Positions 27,063-35,614 of a DNA stretch of 64,000 nucleotides are shown in pieces. This stretch comes from Dyadobacter endophyticus (GTDB lineage Bacteria > Bacteroidota > Bacteroidia > Cytophagales > Spirosomataceae): the NCBI RefSeq assembly GCF_014641595.1, contig NZ_BMIA01000007.1, positions 1-64,000 on the forward strand. The letters are read 5' to 3'. The notes beneath the pieces are model-generated. The model searched no databases. It was not told where the DNA came from and saw only the letters and a program-made list of their open reading frames with translations. The position numbers were made by a program, and so were the translations under genes. Positions within the stretch are counted from its first letter, which is position 1; each line of letters opens with the position of its first letter.

Positions 27063-28460
27063 TTACAAATCGATCGCCTCACCGTATGCCGCCTCAGTTG
27101 CGCCTTTCAGTGCTTCCGACATGGTTGGGTGCGGATGGATCGCGCGCATGATTTCGTGGGAAGTAGTTTCCAGCTTGCGGGCTACTACCACCTCAGCGAT
27201 CATTTCGGTTACGTTCGCGCCGATCATATGGGCTCCGAGGAATTCGCCGTATTTCGCGTCGAAAATTACTTTTACGAAACCGTCGGTAACGCCCGCTCCC
27301 ACCGCCTTACCAGAGGCTTTGAATGGGAATTTACCAACTTTGATATCGTAACCCGCCTCTTTCGCCTTTTTCTCGGTAAGACCTACCGATGCGATTTCAG
27401 GCTGGCAGTAAGTACATCCAGGAATGTTGCCGTAATCCAATGCTTCGGTTTTGTGACCTGCGATTTTCTCTGCGCAAATGATTCCTTCGGCAGTTGCCAC
27501 GTGTGCCAATGCCTGGCCAGGGGTACAGTCGCCGATCGCGTAGAAGCCGGGAACACTGGTTTCGTACCACTCGTTTACGACGATTTTGCCTTTATCGGTT
27601 TTGATACCTGTTTCTTCCAGACCGATATTTTCGATGTTTGAAACGATACCTGCTGCCGAAAGCACTACATCAACTTCGAACGTTTTCTCACCTTCCGGCG
27701 TCTTAACAGTCACTTTGCAGCCTTTGCCACTGGTATCCACTTTCTCAACCGAAGAGTTGACCAAAGTTTCGATACCGATCTTTTTGTATTGCTTCGCGAT
27801 CTCTTTTGAAATCTCTTCGTCTTCAACCGGAACCAGATTAGGGAGGAATTCCACCACGATAACCTTGGTTCCCATTGAGTTATAGACATAAGCAAACTCC
27901 ATTCCGATCGCGCCCGAACCGATTACCAACATGGATGCCGGCTGTTTTTCAAGACTCATCGCCTTGCGGTATTCGATGATTTTCTGTCCGTCGAGCTTGA
28001 TGTTCGGCAACTCGCGCGCGCGCGCGCCGGTCGCGATGATTACCCCTTTTGAAGCGCTGTAATCGGTCTTTTTGCCATCCTTATCAGTTACTTCAACCGT
28101 TTTCTGGCCTTTTACTTTCCCAGCACCCATGATGACGTCGATCTTGTTCTTTTTCATCAGGAACGACACCCCTTTGCTCATGGTATCGGCCACGCCTCGG
28201 CTGCGTTTGATCACCGCACCGAAATCAGCGGCGTATTCAGTTGCATTGATACCATAGTCTTTTGCATGCTTGATGTACTCAAATACCTGAGCACTTTTCA
28301 GGAGCGCTTTGGTTGGGATACAGCCCCAGTTAAGGCAAATCCCTCCTAAACTTTCTTTTTCAACAATAGCAACTTTAAGTCCTAATTGGGAAGCACGAAT
28401 GGCCGCGGGATAACCCCCAGGGCCGCTACCAATTACAATCACATCATATGTTTGAGCCAT
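27063..28460 (-). CDS. lpdA: Dihydrolipoyl dehydrogenase
   Basis: A 465-residue flavoprotein (E3) of the pyruvate, 2-oxoglutarate and branched-chain dehydrogenase complexes. FAD site VIGSGPGGYPAA (9-20), redox disulfide Cys42 and Cys47 in GGICLNWGCIPTK, NAD site VIGSGAIGMEFAYV, FAD C-motif YAIGDCT, and the catalytic HPHPTMSE near the end are all present. It is monocistronic; no E1 or E2 gene is adjacent, so it may serve several complexes. Confidence 0.96.
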   Translation of the reverse strand: MAQTYDVIVIGSGPGGYPAAIRASQLGLKVAIVEKESLGGICLNWGCIPTKALLKSAQVFEYIKHAKDYGINATEYAADFGAVIKRSRGVADTMSKGVSFLMKKNKIDVIMGAGKVKGQKTVEVTDKDGKKTDYSASKGVIIATGARARELPNIKLDGQKIIEYRKAMSLEKQPASMLVIGSGAIGMEFAYVYNSMGTKVIVVEFLPNLVPVEDEEISKEIAKQYKKIGIETLVNSSVEKVDTSGKGCKVTVKTPEGEKTFEVDVVLSAAGIVSNIENIGLEETGIKTDKGKIVVNEWYETSVPGFYAIGDCTPGQALAHVATAEGIICAEKIAGHKTEALDYGNIPGCTYCQPEIASVGLTEKKAKEAGYDIKVGKFPFKASGKAVGAGVTDGFVKVIFDAKYGEFLGAHMIGANVTEMIAEVVVARKLETTSHEIMRAIHPHPTMSEALKGATEAAYGEAIDL

Positions 28461-28506
28461 TTTCCGGTATTTTTATTGTACGAAATGGGTTGACAAAATT
28501 TTGACG

Positions 28507-28514
28507 CAAAGTTA
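28507..28514 (-). promoter_or_regulatory. -7 element of lpdA
   Basis: Reads TAACTTTG on the minus strand, a full TAnnTTTG match, 46 bases upstream of lpdA. No clear -33 TTG. Confidence 0.45.
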
Positions 28515-28588
28515 AGACGATTTGCCAGAATGCCTACATCTGAACTTCGGCCTATTTAAGTGAAACAGACCGTTATGGTTAATTGTTC

Positions 28589-28596
28589 TACCTTTG
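28589..28596 (+). promoter_or_regulatory. -7 element of prfB
   Basis: TACCTTTG, a full TAnnTTTG match, 195 bases upstream of prfB. If used, the leader would include the palindromic repeat at 28641-28708. No clear -33 TTG. Confidence 0.4.
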
Positions 28597-28640
28597 TGAA
28601 TGTAAGTTCTGATTTACAAATGAAACGGTTTAGGTACGCT

Positions 28641-28708
28641 GTCCCCCTGAGCGAAGTCGAAGGGTAAATGCGACATCGTTCACGCCCTTCGACTCCGCTC
28701 AGGGTGAC
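28641..28708. repeat. Imperfect palindromic intergenic repeat
   Basis: Arms of 24 bases (28641-28664, 28685-28708) pair at 22 positions across a 20-base loop. The core CCCTGAGCGAAGTCGAAGGG is a REP-like motif that I recall recurring between genes in many bacterial genomes. It would fold into a strong hairpin in the prfB leader. No transposase is nearby. Confidence 0.7.
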
Positions 28709-28791
28709 AATACCGTAACTATCAAGACAACAGGGACATAATTACCTGACTAACAGTAAAGTATTTTTCAAACTTAAATTCAAAAAATTCA

Positions 28792-29866
28792 ATGACTGCA
28801 GAGCAATTGAAAGACTTGAAAGCCCGTGTAGAGGCTTTGGGGAGGTATCTTTGACTACGCTAACCGAAAACAACAGCTAGCACAACTTGAACAGCAGACT
28901 GTTCAACCCGAATTCTGGAACGATTCGACGCGTGCGGAAAAGGTGATGAGAGAAATCCGCGGTCTGAAATTCTGGACCAACGGATACGAAGAACTTGCCC
29001 GCCTGCGCGACGATCTGGACACGATCTGGGAATTTTATGAGGCCGACGAGGCCACCGAAGAAGAGGTCGACGAAGAAGGCAAAAAGCTCTCTGACAAACT
29101 GGACGAAATCGAGTTCAGAAAAATGATGGGAGAAGAAGGCGACGAATTACCTGCCGTGATCGAAATCAATGCGGGAGCAGGTGGAACCGAGTCGCAGGAC
29201 TGGGCTTCGATGCTCATGCGGATGTACATCATGTGGGCGGAAAAGAATGGTTATAAAGTCCGCCAGGTGGATTTGCAGGATGGCGATGTGGCCGGAGTAA
29301 AATCCGTAACGCTCGAAATTGACGGCGAATATGCCTACGGTAACCTGAAATCGGAGAATGGCGTACACCGCCTCGTCCGCATTTCGCCGTTCGACTCGAA
29401 TGCACGCCGGCATACTTCGTTTACGTCGGTGTATGTGTACCCGCTTGCGGACGACAACATCGAGATCGACGTCAACCTCGCCGACATCACCTGGGACACT
29501 TACCGCTCGGGCGGCGCCGGTGGGCAGAACGTAAACAAGGTGGAAACCGCGGTACGTTTGCATCACAAGCCGTCGGGCATTATCATCGCCTGCCAGCAGG
29601 AGCGCTCACAGCTGATGAACAAAGAGGTGGCGATCCGCTTGCTGAAATCGCGTTTGTACCAGATCGAGCTCGAAAAGCGCAACTCGGCCCGCGCCGAAGT
29701 GGAAGCTTCCAAGCGCAAGATCGAATGGGGCTCTCAAATCCGCAGCTACGTCCTCGACGACCGCCGCGTAAAAGACCACCGAACCGATTACCAGACTTCG
29801 AATACCGAAGCGGTACTGAATGGGGATATTAATGCGTTCATCAAGGCTTATTTGATGGAAGCCTAA
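28792..29866 (+). CDS. prfB: Peptide chain release factor 2 (programmed +1 frameshift)
   Basis: The factor that ends translation at UGA and UAA. Two frames are joined: ATG at 28792 reads 20 codons to CTT (28849-28851), meets TGA at 28852, and a +1 shift skips base 28852 to resume at GAC (28853) as DYANRKQQ, ending at 29866. The product is 357 residues, normal for RF2. The tripeptide SPF (about 197-199) recognises the stop codon and GGQ (about 245, SGGAGGQNVNK) triggers peptide release. An annotation beginning at the internal ATG 28943 would lose 50 residues. Confidence 0.96.
28840..28855 (+). promoter_or_regulatory. RF2 autoregulatory frameshift site
   Basis: The sequence GGGAGGTATCTTTGAC has a Shine-Dalgarno-like GGGAGG three bases before the slippery CTT-TGA-C. 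This is the classic RF2 recoding signal: low RF2 lets the ribosome pause at UGA and slip +1, restoring RF2 levels. Confidence 0.95.
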
Positions 29867-29875
29867 GGTTACTCT

Positions 29876-29931
29876 AAAAGACCTCTCAAACGGCTGTTTC
29901 AATGAGCAGGGCGTTTGGAGGTCTTTTTGTT
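29876..29931 (+). terminator. Terminator of prfB
   Basis: Long hairpin: AAAAGACCTC plus CAAACG (29876-29893) pairs with CGTTTG plus GAGGTCTTTT (29912-29927), followed by T-rich TGTTTTG. Confidence 0.8.
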
Positions 29932-29957
29932 TTGTTGTAACTTACTCATATAAAGCA

Positions 29958-30170
29958 ATGATTATGAGCGATACCGAACTATTAAAGAAGGTTTCTGAAT
30001 TACCGGAAAACCTGAAAGAAGAATTGGATAGTTATATTGATTTCCTTCTTCAAAAATATGCAGAAAACGATTCTCCCAAAAAGCCGCTACGTTTCGGGAT
30101 GATGAAGGGGACATTCATCATCTCTGATGATTTCGATGAACCGCTAGAAGACTTTAAAGAATATATGTAA
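29958..30170 (+). CDS. DUF2281-type antitoxin
   Basis: A 70-residue acidic protein (ATG at 29958; one at 29964 would give 68). The N-terminal helix pair (TELLKKVSELPENLKEELDSYIDFLLQKY) fits DUF2281, and the C-terminal tail (FGMMKGTFIISDDFDEPLEDFKEYM) is the usual toxin-binding region of PIN-toxin antitoxins. Its stop overlaps the toxin start (TAATG), a typical coupled antitoxin-first order. It likely neutralises the toxin and represses the pair. Confidence 0.85.
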   Translation: MIMSDTELLKKVSELPENLKEELDSYIDFLLQKYAENDSPKKPLRFGMMKGTFIISDDFDEPLEDFKEYM

Positions 30171-30553
30171 TGCAATACATGCTTGATACACACACCTTAT
30201 TATGGTTTTTGGAAGGCAATCCGACGCTATCAAAAGAAGCCAGAAACATTATTGAAGAAACGGGAAGCCGGAAATACGTAAGCATCGCATCGATATGGGA
30301 GATCGCGATTAAGGTAAGTTTGGAAAAACTTAAACTCGCCAAGTCACTTGAAGATTTTCTTTTCGATTTATCGCAGAGTAACATCACTATTTTACCTATT
30401 AAACTTTCCCACACCTTGCGGCTAAGTAAGCTCGATTTTTTTCATCGAGATCCGTTCGACCGGCTTATTATCGCTCAAAGTATCGAAGAGAATTATGAAG
30501 TGCTCACGCGGGATTCTAACTTCTCGTCATACGATATTGTAATCCGCTGGTAA
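30170..30553 (+). CDS. PIN-domain toxin, VapC-like
   Basis: A 127-residue PIN ribonuclease. The acidic metal-binding residues are visible: Asp6 in YMLDTHTLLW, Glu in SIWEIAIK (about 44), and the Asp pair in RDPFDRLI (about 95-98). It would cut RNA unless held by the antitoxin just upstream. All key residues are intact, so the module looks functional. The exact RNA target cannot be read. Confidence 0.88.
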   Translation: MQYMLDTHTLLWFLEGNPTLSKEARNIIEETGSRKYVSIASIWEIAIKVSLEKLKLAKSLEDFLFDLSQSNITILPIKLSHTLRLSKLDFFHRDPFDRLIIAQSIEENYEVLTRDSNFSSYDIVIRW

Positions 30554-30555
30554 AT

Positions 30556-31338
30556 TTGACGTCCCAAATTCCATACGCTCAACTCGGCTCAGGCCAGCGC
30601 ATTCTCCTCGCATTCCACGGAATTGGGCAAGATGGTTCCTCATGCTTCGCTCCAATCCTCGCCTCTCTCGGCATACATTATACCATCTACGCATTCGATC
30701 TCCCCTTCCACGGTCAGCATAGCGATGCACCATTCGAAGTCATTTCAAAAACCGAATGGAAACAAAGCATTCAGCATTTCCTTCAAGAAAACAACATTAC
30801 CCGCTTCGACATTACCGGTTTCAGCATCGGCGGCCGCTTTGCATTGGCAACGCTGGAAGCATTTCCGGAAAATATCGATAATGCATTCCTGATCGCGCCT
30901 GACGGCGTTTCCGAACATCCCATGTACACGCTCGCGACGCGCGTTCCGCCCGCACGGTGGATTTACGGCTGGCTGATGCGGCATCCCGGCGTGTTTTTCC
31001 CCGGTGTACAAGTAGCACAAACCCTGAAACTAGCCAGCAAAAGCCTTGTTAGATTTACGCAACAGGTTTTAAATACCCCCGAAAAACGGCAAACCATTTA
31101 CCGCTCCTGGGTGGCATTCCGGAATCTGAGATTTGATATTCCGGCATTGATCAAAACAGCGAGTGCCAATCAGGTGACGATTTACCTTTTCGCAGGAATT
31201 TATGACAGCCTGCTCAAACCCAAAGCCGTTCGAAAGCTGGCGGAGCTACTTCCTGAAAAGCAATACATTGAACTAAAAAGCGGCCATACACGCCTGGTGG
31301 AGCACGCGGCTGCGTGGATTTGCACTTTATTTAAGTAA
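30556..31338 (+). CDS. Alpha/beta hydrolase
   Basis: A 260-residue alpha/beta-hydrolase. The oxyanion motif FHGIGQDG, nucleophile elbow GFSIGG (Ser), later Asp (about 215, FAGIYDSLLKPK) and C-terminal His in SGHTRLV form the expected triad. The only plausible start is TTG at 30556, three bases past the toxin stop, so it may be co-transcribed with the toxin-antitoxin pair by proximity alone. Substrate unknown. Confidence 0.8.
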   Translation: MTSQIPYAQLGSGQRILLAFHGIGQDGSSCFAPILASLGIHYTIYAFDLPFHGQHSDAPFEVISKTEWKQSIQHFLQENNITRFDITGFSIGGRFALATLEAFPENIDNAFLIAPDGVSEHPMYTLATRVPPARWIYGWLMRHPGVFFPGVQVAQTLKLASKSLVRFTQQVLNTPEKRQTIYRSWVAFRNLRFDIPALIKTASANQVTIYLFAGIYDSLLKPKAVRKLAELLPEKQYIELKSGHTRLVEHAAAWICTLFK

Positions 31339-31361
31339 ATTGGGAAAACCTATCCCGATTT

Positions 31362-32657
31362 ATGGAGCAAACTTTACAAAAAGACGACACCAGCTGGCGC
31401 CTCAAAGCCATTATCGGCGGATCGGCAGGTAACCTCGTCGAATGGTACGATTGGTATGCATACTCCGCCTTTTCTCTCTATTTCGCCGGCACATTCTTCC
31501 CCGATTCGAACCCGACTGTCCAGCTGATCAATACAGCGGGAATTTTTGCAGTGGGTTTCCTGATGCGGCCGATCGGCGGTTTTGTATTTGGAAAACTGGC
31601 GGATAACCGCGGACGCAAAGTGGCCATGACGGTATCGGTGTTGCTGATGTCGCTGGGCTCACTGCTGATCGCATTCCTGCCCGGCTATAACAGTATTGGA
31701 ATTGCGGCACCGCTGCTGCTTTTAATAGCCCGGTTGCTCCAAGGCCTCAGCGTCGGCGGCGAATACGGCACTTCCGCCACATATCTTAGCGAAGTAGCTA
31801 CCGAAGAAAGGCGCGGCTTTTTTTCAAGTTTCCAATATGTAACACTCATCGGCGGGCAGCTGATCGCATTGGGTTTGCAACTGATTTTGCAAAATATTTT
31901 CCTCACCGACCAGCAAATGCACGACTGGGGCTGGCGCATTCCGTTTATAATCGGGGCATTGCTGTCGTTGGTGGCACTATACCTCCGCGCTCACCTGAAC
32001 GAAACGGAAGCTTTTCAATCCAAAGACCTGAAAGTAAAAAAAGAAGGCTCGCTGAAAGAGCTTATGAAGCACCCCAAGGCCATTTTAGTGGTAATAGGCC
32101 TCACTTCCGGCGGCACGCTTGCATTTTACACCTACACCACTTATATGCAGAAATTCCTGGTGAATACCGTCGGGCTCACGAAATACCAGTCGACCATACT
32201 GACTTTTTGCTCACTATTCATTTTTGCAGCTTTGCAGCCGGTTTTCGGGGCGCTCAGCGATCGCATAGGTCGTCGGCCGTTGCTCATCGCATTCGGGGTT
32301 TTAGGAACCATTTTCACTTATCCCCTACTCACCACCTTGAGCCATACCACCGAAATGTGGTCGGCGTTCGGGCTTCTGATGGCCGCCTTAATCATCGTCA
32401 GCGGCTATACGTCCATCAATGCGGTCGTGAAGGCCGAATTATTTCCCGTGGAGGTGCGTGCGCTGGGCGTAGGATTACCCTACTCCATTGCAGTGGCGGT
32501 GTTTGGCGGCACGGCCGAATACCTGGCGTTGTGGGCCAAAAACCTGGGACATGAAACGTGGTACTATTGGTATGTGACGATCTGCATTTTCGCTTCGCTT
32601 ATAGTATACGTCAAAATGAGGGATACCAAACATACTTCCCTGATCGAAAAACATTGA
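31362..32657 (+). CDS. MFS transporter, metabolite:H+ symporter family (KgtP/ProP-like)
   Basis: A 431-residue inner-membrane carrier with about 12 helices. The family signatures GNLVEWYDWYAY at the start, the GKLADNRGRKVAM loop 2-3 motif, LQGLSVGGEYGTS and ALSDRIGRRPLL define the MHS group that takes up alpha-ketoglutarate, citrate, proline or betaine with protons. The substrate is not decided. A short hairpin follows the gene. Confidence 0.9.
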   Translation: MEQTLQKDDTSWRLKAIIGGSAGNLVEWYDWYAYSAFSLYFAGTFFPDSNPTVQLINTAGIFAVGFLMRPIGGFVFGKLADNRGRKVAMTVSVLLMSLGSLLIAFLPGYNSIGIAAPLLLLIARLLQGLSVGGEYGTSATYLSEVATEERRGFFSSFQYVTLIGGQLIALGLQLILQNIFLTDQQMHDWGWRIPFIIGALLSLVALYLRAHLNETEAFQSKDLKVKKEGSLKELMKHPKAILVVIGLTSGGTLAFYTYTTYMQKFLVNTVGLTKYQSTILTFCSLFIFAALQPVFGALSDRIGRRPLLIAFGVLGTIFTYPLLTTLSHTTEMWSAFGLLMAALIIVSGYTSINAVVKAELFPVEVRALGVGLPYSIAVAVFGGTAEYLALWAKNLGHETWYYWYVTICIFASLIVYVKMRDTKHTSLIEKH

Positions 32658-32670
32658 TTTCTGCCCCGAA

Positions 32671-32695
32671 AAGGCTTTGAAAAAAGCCATTTTCT
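32671..32695 (+). terminator. Short terminator after MFS gene
   Basis: Stem GGCTTT/AAAGCC with loop GAAA, then ATTTTCTCTT. Small but well placed 13 bases past the stop. Confidence 0.45.
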
Positions 32696-32696
32696 C

Positions 32697-32727
32697 TTGA
32701 TATAGTCCATGCAATACTGTAACTTTC
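32697..32727 (+). promoter_or_regulatory. Promoter of DoxX gene
   Basis: TTG (32697-32699), 20-base spacer, TAACTTTC (32720-32727), one mismatch to TAnnTTTG. It lies 23 bases before the DoxX start. Confidence 0.4.
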
Positions 32728-32750
32728 TTGAAACCAAAATTTGAGAAGTT

Positions 32751-33185
32751 ATGAATATGATGGATCGAATCGAGCATTGGGGTGATACGCACCATCCGGC
32801 GTGGATGGACATCGTTCGTATCGCTTTGGGAGTATTTTTGTTTGCTAAGGGTATTAGCTTCATCAGCGATACCGCCAAGTTGTCTCATCTGGTTACCGGC
32901 CTCGATTTCCATTTGTACACCGTCACAGCCGTTCACTATGTAGCTTTTGCGCACATTTTTGGCGGGTTCCTCATCGCAATGGGATGCCTGACCAGAGTTG
33001 CATCCGTCATTCAGATACCGATCCTGCTGACTGCCGTGTTCTTTGTCAATATCCGGATGGGTTTTTCCTATCTCAATTCCGAGCTATGGCTTTCGATGAT
33101 CACGCTTATGCTGGTAGTAACGTTCTCCATTATAGGCTCCGGAAGGTTCTCGATGGATGAATGGATGAAAAATCACGACAAATGA
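32751..33185 (+). CDS. DoxX-family membrane protein
   Basis: A 144-residue protein with four hydrophobic helices and DoxX character (DIVRIALGVFLFAKGISFI, HIFGGFLIAMGCLTRVASVIQIPILL). DoxX proteins are small integral membrane proteins linked to redox or respiratory functions, mostly uncharacterised. ATG at 32751, with a second at 32760. Its stop abuts the convergent AraC gene. Confidence 0.85.
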   Translation: MNMMDRIEHWGDTHHPAWMDIVRIALGVFLFAKGISFISDTAKLSHLVTGLDFHLYTVTAVHYVAFAHIFGGFLIAMGCLTRVASVIQIPILLTAVFFVNIRMGFSYLNSELWLSMITLMLVVTFSIIGSGRFSMDEWMKNHDK

Positions 33186-34061
33186 TCAGACCATTTCGGG
33201 TGCGGCTTTATAAAGGTATTTCCGTTTGTATTCCAAAGGCGTCATGTCAGTAACTTTCTTGAAATGCCGGTAAAAATTGGATACATTATTGAAACCGCAC
33301 TCGAAACAAATTACTTCCGTTGCCATTTTATCCTCGATCAGGAACCGGCAGGCCTGACTGATCCGGATCTCCACCAGAAAATCGTTATAGGTCTTTTTGG
33401 TCATCAATTTAAAATACCTGCAAAAAGAAGTAATACCCAGGTTGGCGATCGATGCCACATCCTGCAATGAAATATCGTTGCGGTAGTTCGAGAGCGTGTA
33501 GGCGTAAATTTTGTTCAAGCGCAGCGTTTCCGCGTCGTTGGATTTATAGAATGCATGCGCCGATGCGATTGTCTCATATTCACTGGCTTCCGCCAGAATT
33601 TTAAGGATCGAAAGCAATGCGATCAGCCGGTCGAGATTTTCCGCATCCACGGCGGAGTGCATCAGGCGAATTACCTTCTCCCTTGCTTCGCCACGAATCA
33701 GCAGGCCTCTCTTCGCACGTTCGTATAATTTCGGGATCTGATAAGCCTCGGGCAGCAGCAACAGCTCACTGCCGAGGCAATTAGGCAAAAAGTGGATGAT
33801 AATCACTTCCACCGCCGTACTACTGGCCCCCTCCTCTGCCCGCCAGGTGTGCGGCAGGTTTTCACCGAGCAGGATCAGCTCGCCGTCGGAAAAGTTACCG
33901 ATATTGTCCCCTATGAACCTGACCCCCTTTCCTTTGACCAAATAATGCAGTTCGAGCTCGGGATGATAATGCCAAACCGTGCCAAAGCCTGAGTCTTTGT
34001 CATGACGGATACTGAACGAAGTCCTTGACGCAATAGGGACCTTATGGAAATGCGGTTTCAT
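33186..34061 (-). CDS. AraC-family transcriptional regulator
   Basis: A 291-residue regulator. The N-terminal cupin domain (GTVWHYHPELELHYLVKGKG) would sense a small ligand, and the C-terminal pair of helix-turn-helices ends with the AraC signature (ATEVICFECGFNNVSNFYRHFKK). It lies downstream of the aldolase/symporter operon on the same strand, 151 bases after the sigma-like gene, and may control it. Likely a sugar or sugar-acid regulator, by family. Confidence 0.92.
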   Translation of the reverse strand: MKPHFHKVPIASRTSFSIRHDKDSGFGTVWHYHPELELHYLVKGKGVRFIGDNIGNFSDGELILLGENLPHTWRAEEGASSTAVEVIIIHFLPNCLGSELLLLPEAYQIPKLYERAKRGLLIRGEAREKVIRLMHSAVDAENLDRLIALLSILKILAEASEYETIASAHAFYKSNDAETLRLNKIYAYTLSNYRNDISLQDVASIANLGITSFCRYFKLMTKKTYNDFLVEIRISQACRFLIEDKMATEVICFECGFNNVSNFYRHFKKVTDMTPLEYKRKYLYKAAPEMV

Positions 34062-34177
34062 TTTAAATCAATGCCGGCAGAGTTTAGGTTGGCTGCCATT
34101 GCTCAATTTAAAAGAATTTTTTTTAATAATCCATCCTGTACGGTCTACAAGATGCTAAAAAAATACTATTAAATAGC

Positions 34178-34193
34178 GTAATACTAATATTAC
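34178..34193. promoter_or_regulatory. Palindrome upstream of AraC gene
   Basis: GTAATA-CTAA-TATTAC, a 6+4+6 perfect palindrome between the sigma-like gene and the AraC gene. Candidate operator. Confidence 0.3.
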
Positions 34194-34212
34194 TCACCGC
34201 CGGTTGCATAGA

Positions 34213-34536
34213 CTAACTGGCGCGAAACGACTGAATACGGTCAAGATACTGCTTGCGTGCCGCCGGATCGTTGTATTTTTTCATCTCTCCGAAAATCTGA
34301 TCTTTCAGGCTGCTAAACAGATAAGACTGAAAGTTACCCTCGCTCCGCAAGGCCAGCCGTTCGTTCCATATCTTGTTAAAAACACAATTGATGACATTCT
34401 CCGCTTCTGTTTCGTCCTTCAAAAGAACGGAACAAAATTTAAATGCAGGGACATGGAAATACGAACGGAGTTGTGTAAATGCAGCTTCGTCACCCTGGGT
34501 TACCCGATCCAAAATTTGCTGGTTAGGAAAAGTCAT
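34213..34536 (-). CDS. Sigma-70 region 2-only protein
   Basis: A 107-residue protein resembling the region 2 half of an ECF sigma factor (ILDRVTQGDEAAFTQLRSYF, ETEAENVINCVFNKIWNER, NFQSYLFSSLKDQIFGEMKK). ECF factors are usually 160-200 residues with a region 4 helix-turn-helix; here the frame stops after region 2, and no region 4 appears in the 151 bases downstream. It starts 31 bases after the aldolase gene on the same strand, so it is probably in that operon. It could be a remnant, or a domain that binds RNA polymerase without promoter -35 contact. Confidence 0.7.
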   Translation of the reverse strand: MTFPNQQILDRVTQGDEAAFTQLRSYFHVPAFKFCSVLLKDETEAENVINCVFNKIWNERLALRSEGNFQSYLFSSLKDQIFGEMKKYNDPAARKQYLDRIQSFRAS

Positions 34537-34567
34537 AGCTCAAAAATTAGGGTTTGATCCGATTGGG

Positions 34568-35548
34568 TTATTTCAATGGTGCTTCGAGAGTCTTTTTAAA
34601 AACACTGGTAATCCCAAGTTCCGCCTGTATCCGGTCTACCTCGTCGAGCAACTGATCCGCGCGCTCCTGCAAGTCGCCCGTCAGCTCGCCTACATCGCGA
34701 CGGGTGTAAGTTGAAATAGGGAAACCTCTCTTTTGCAGACAATACTTTGCAACAATCGGATATGCCGAATGCACGATGTCCATCGAGTCCTCAAAGAAAC
34801 TTTGTAGCGCTTTTACATCCTCCTGCCGTGCTGCATTGTCGTAATTTTCACAAATCCAGACGATCAGCTCGGGATAGATGTTTCCCTGAATGCATGATAA
34901 CCCAGCCGCACCTGCATTAAGCGATGCAACCGCATTCACCATATAGGCATCATACAGCCCGAAACGGTAGCCATCAGCTACTTTAATTCTACGGATAACT
35001 TCTTCGATATCCAAGCAGGTGTCTTTATGATAAATAATGCGGTTCGAGGGCAGCAATTCTGCCAGGACTTCACTGCTGATCAATCTTTTATATGGAACGG
35101 GGCATTCATAAAAACCGAGTGGAATGTCGTCCGTCAAACTGATCAGTTCTTTGGCCCGTTCGATAAATACTTTGTCCGATTCGTCCTCATCTGCCAGCAA
35201 TCCGGTAATTACGATCACCGCTTGCACACCGGTGTCATGTATACGTTTTACGAACTGCGCTTGCTCCGGGATAGGCCCCCCGAACGTTCCTGTCGCTACC
35301 ACCGGCACGCGTCCCGCCGTATGTTCGACGACCGTTTGCGTTACTTTCAGCCGCTCCTCCGCCGACAACTCATACATTTCGCTTGAAAGGCAGTTGGCAA
35401 ATAGCCCGGCGGCGCCCGCTTCGAGGTACAGGTCCGTCAATGCCTTTAATCCATCATAGTCGACTTCCCCCGTTTCAAGGAAAGGCGTAAGCATGACGGG
35501 AATGAAGCCTTGCGGCAACGACACGGAGGAAGACGTTACAGATGACAT
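34568..35548 (-). CDS. DHDPS/NAL-family class I aldolase
   Basis: A 326-residue TIM-barrel enzyme. The catalytic Tyr147 (GFYECP) and Schiff-base Lys175 (IIYHKDT) are 28 residues apart, the spacing of dihydrodipicolinate synthase and N-acetylneuraminate lyase. The cysteine after YE and the loop differ from true DapA, so it is more likely a sugar-acid or sialic-acid-type aldolase. It follows the symporter by 66 bases, suggesting uptake and cleavage of one substrate. Substrate unknown. Confidence 0.88.
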   Translation of the reverse strand: MSSVTSSSVSLPQGFIPVMLTPFLETGEVDYDGLKALTDLYLEAGAAGLFANCLSSEMYELSAEERLKVTQTVVEHTAGRVPVVATGTFGGPIPEQAQFVKRIHDTGVQAVIVITGLLADEDESDKVFIERAKELISLTDDIPLGFYECPVPYKRLISSEVLAELLPSNRIIYHKDTCLDIEEVIRRIKVADGYRFGLYDAYMVNAVASLNAGAAGLSCIQGNIYPELIVWICENYDNAARQEDVKALQSFFEDSMDIVHSAYPIVAKYCLQKRGFPISTYTRRDVGELTGDLQERADQLLDEVDRIQAELGITSVFKKTLEAPLK

Positions 35549-35614
35549 CGTGTTTGATTTAATATGCGTATGAGAAAAATTCCTCTAAAATCCGGCTCCT
35601 GGCCGGGCTTATGG

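Larger units (their letters stand above)
28461..28791. other. Divergent lpdA/prfB intergenic region
   Basis: The 331 bases between lpdA (minus) and prfB (plus) hold no ORF. They contain a -7 element for each gene (28507-28514 minus, 28589-28596 plus) and a palindromic repeat at 28641-28708, all listed separately. Confidence 0.7.
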
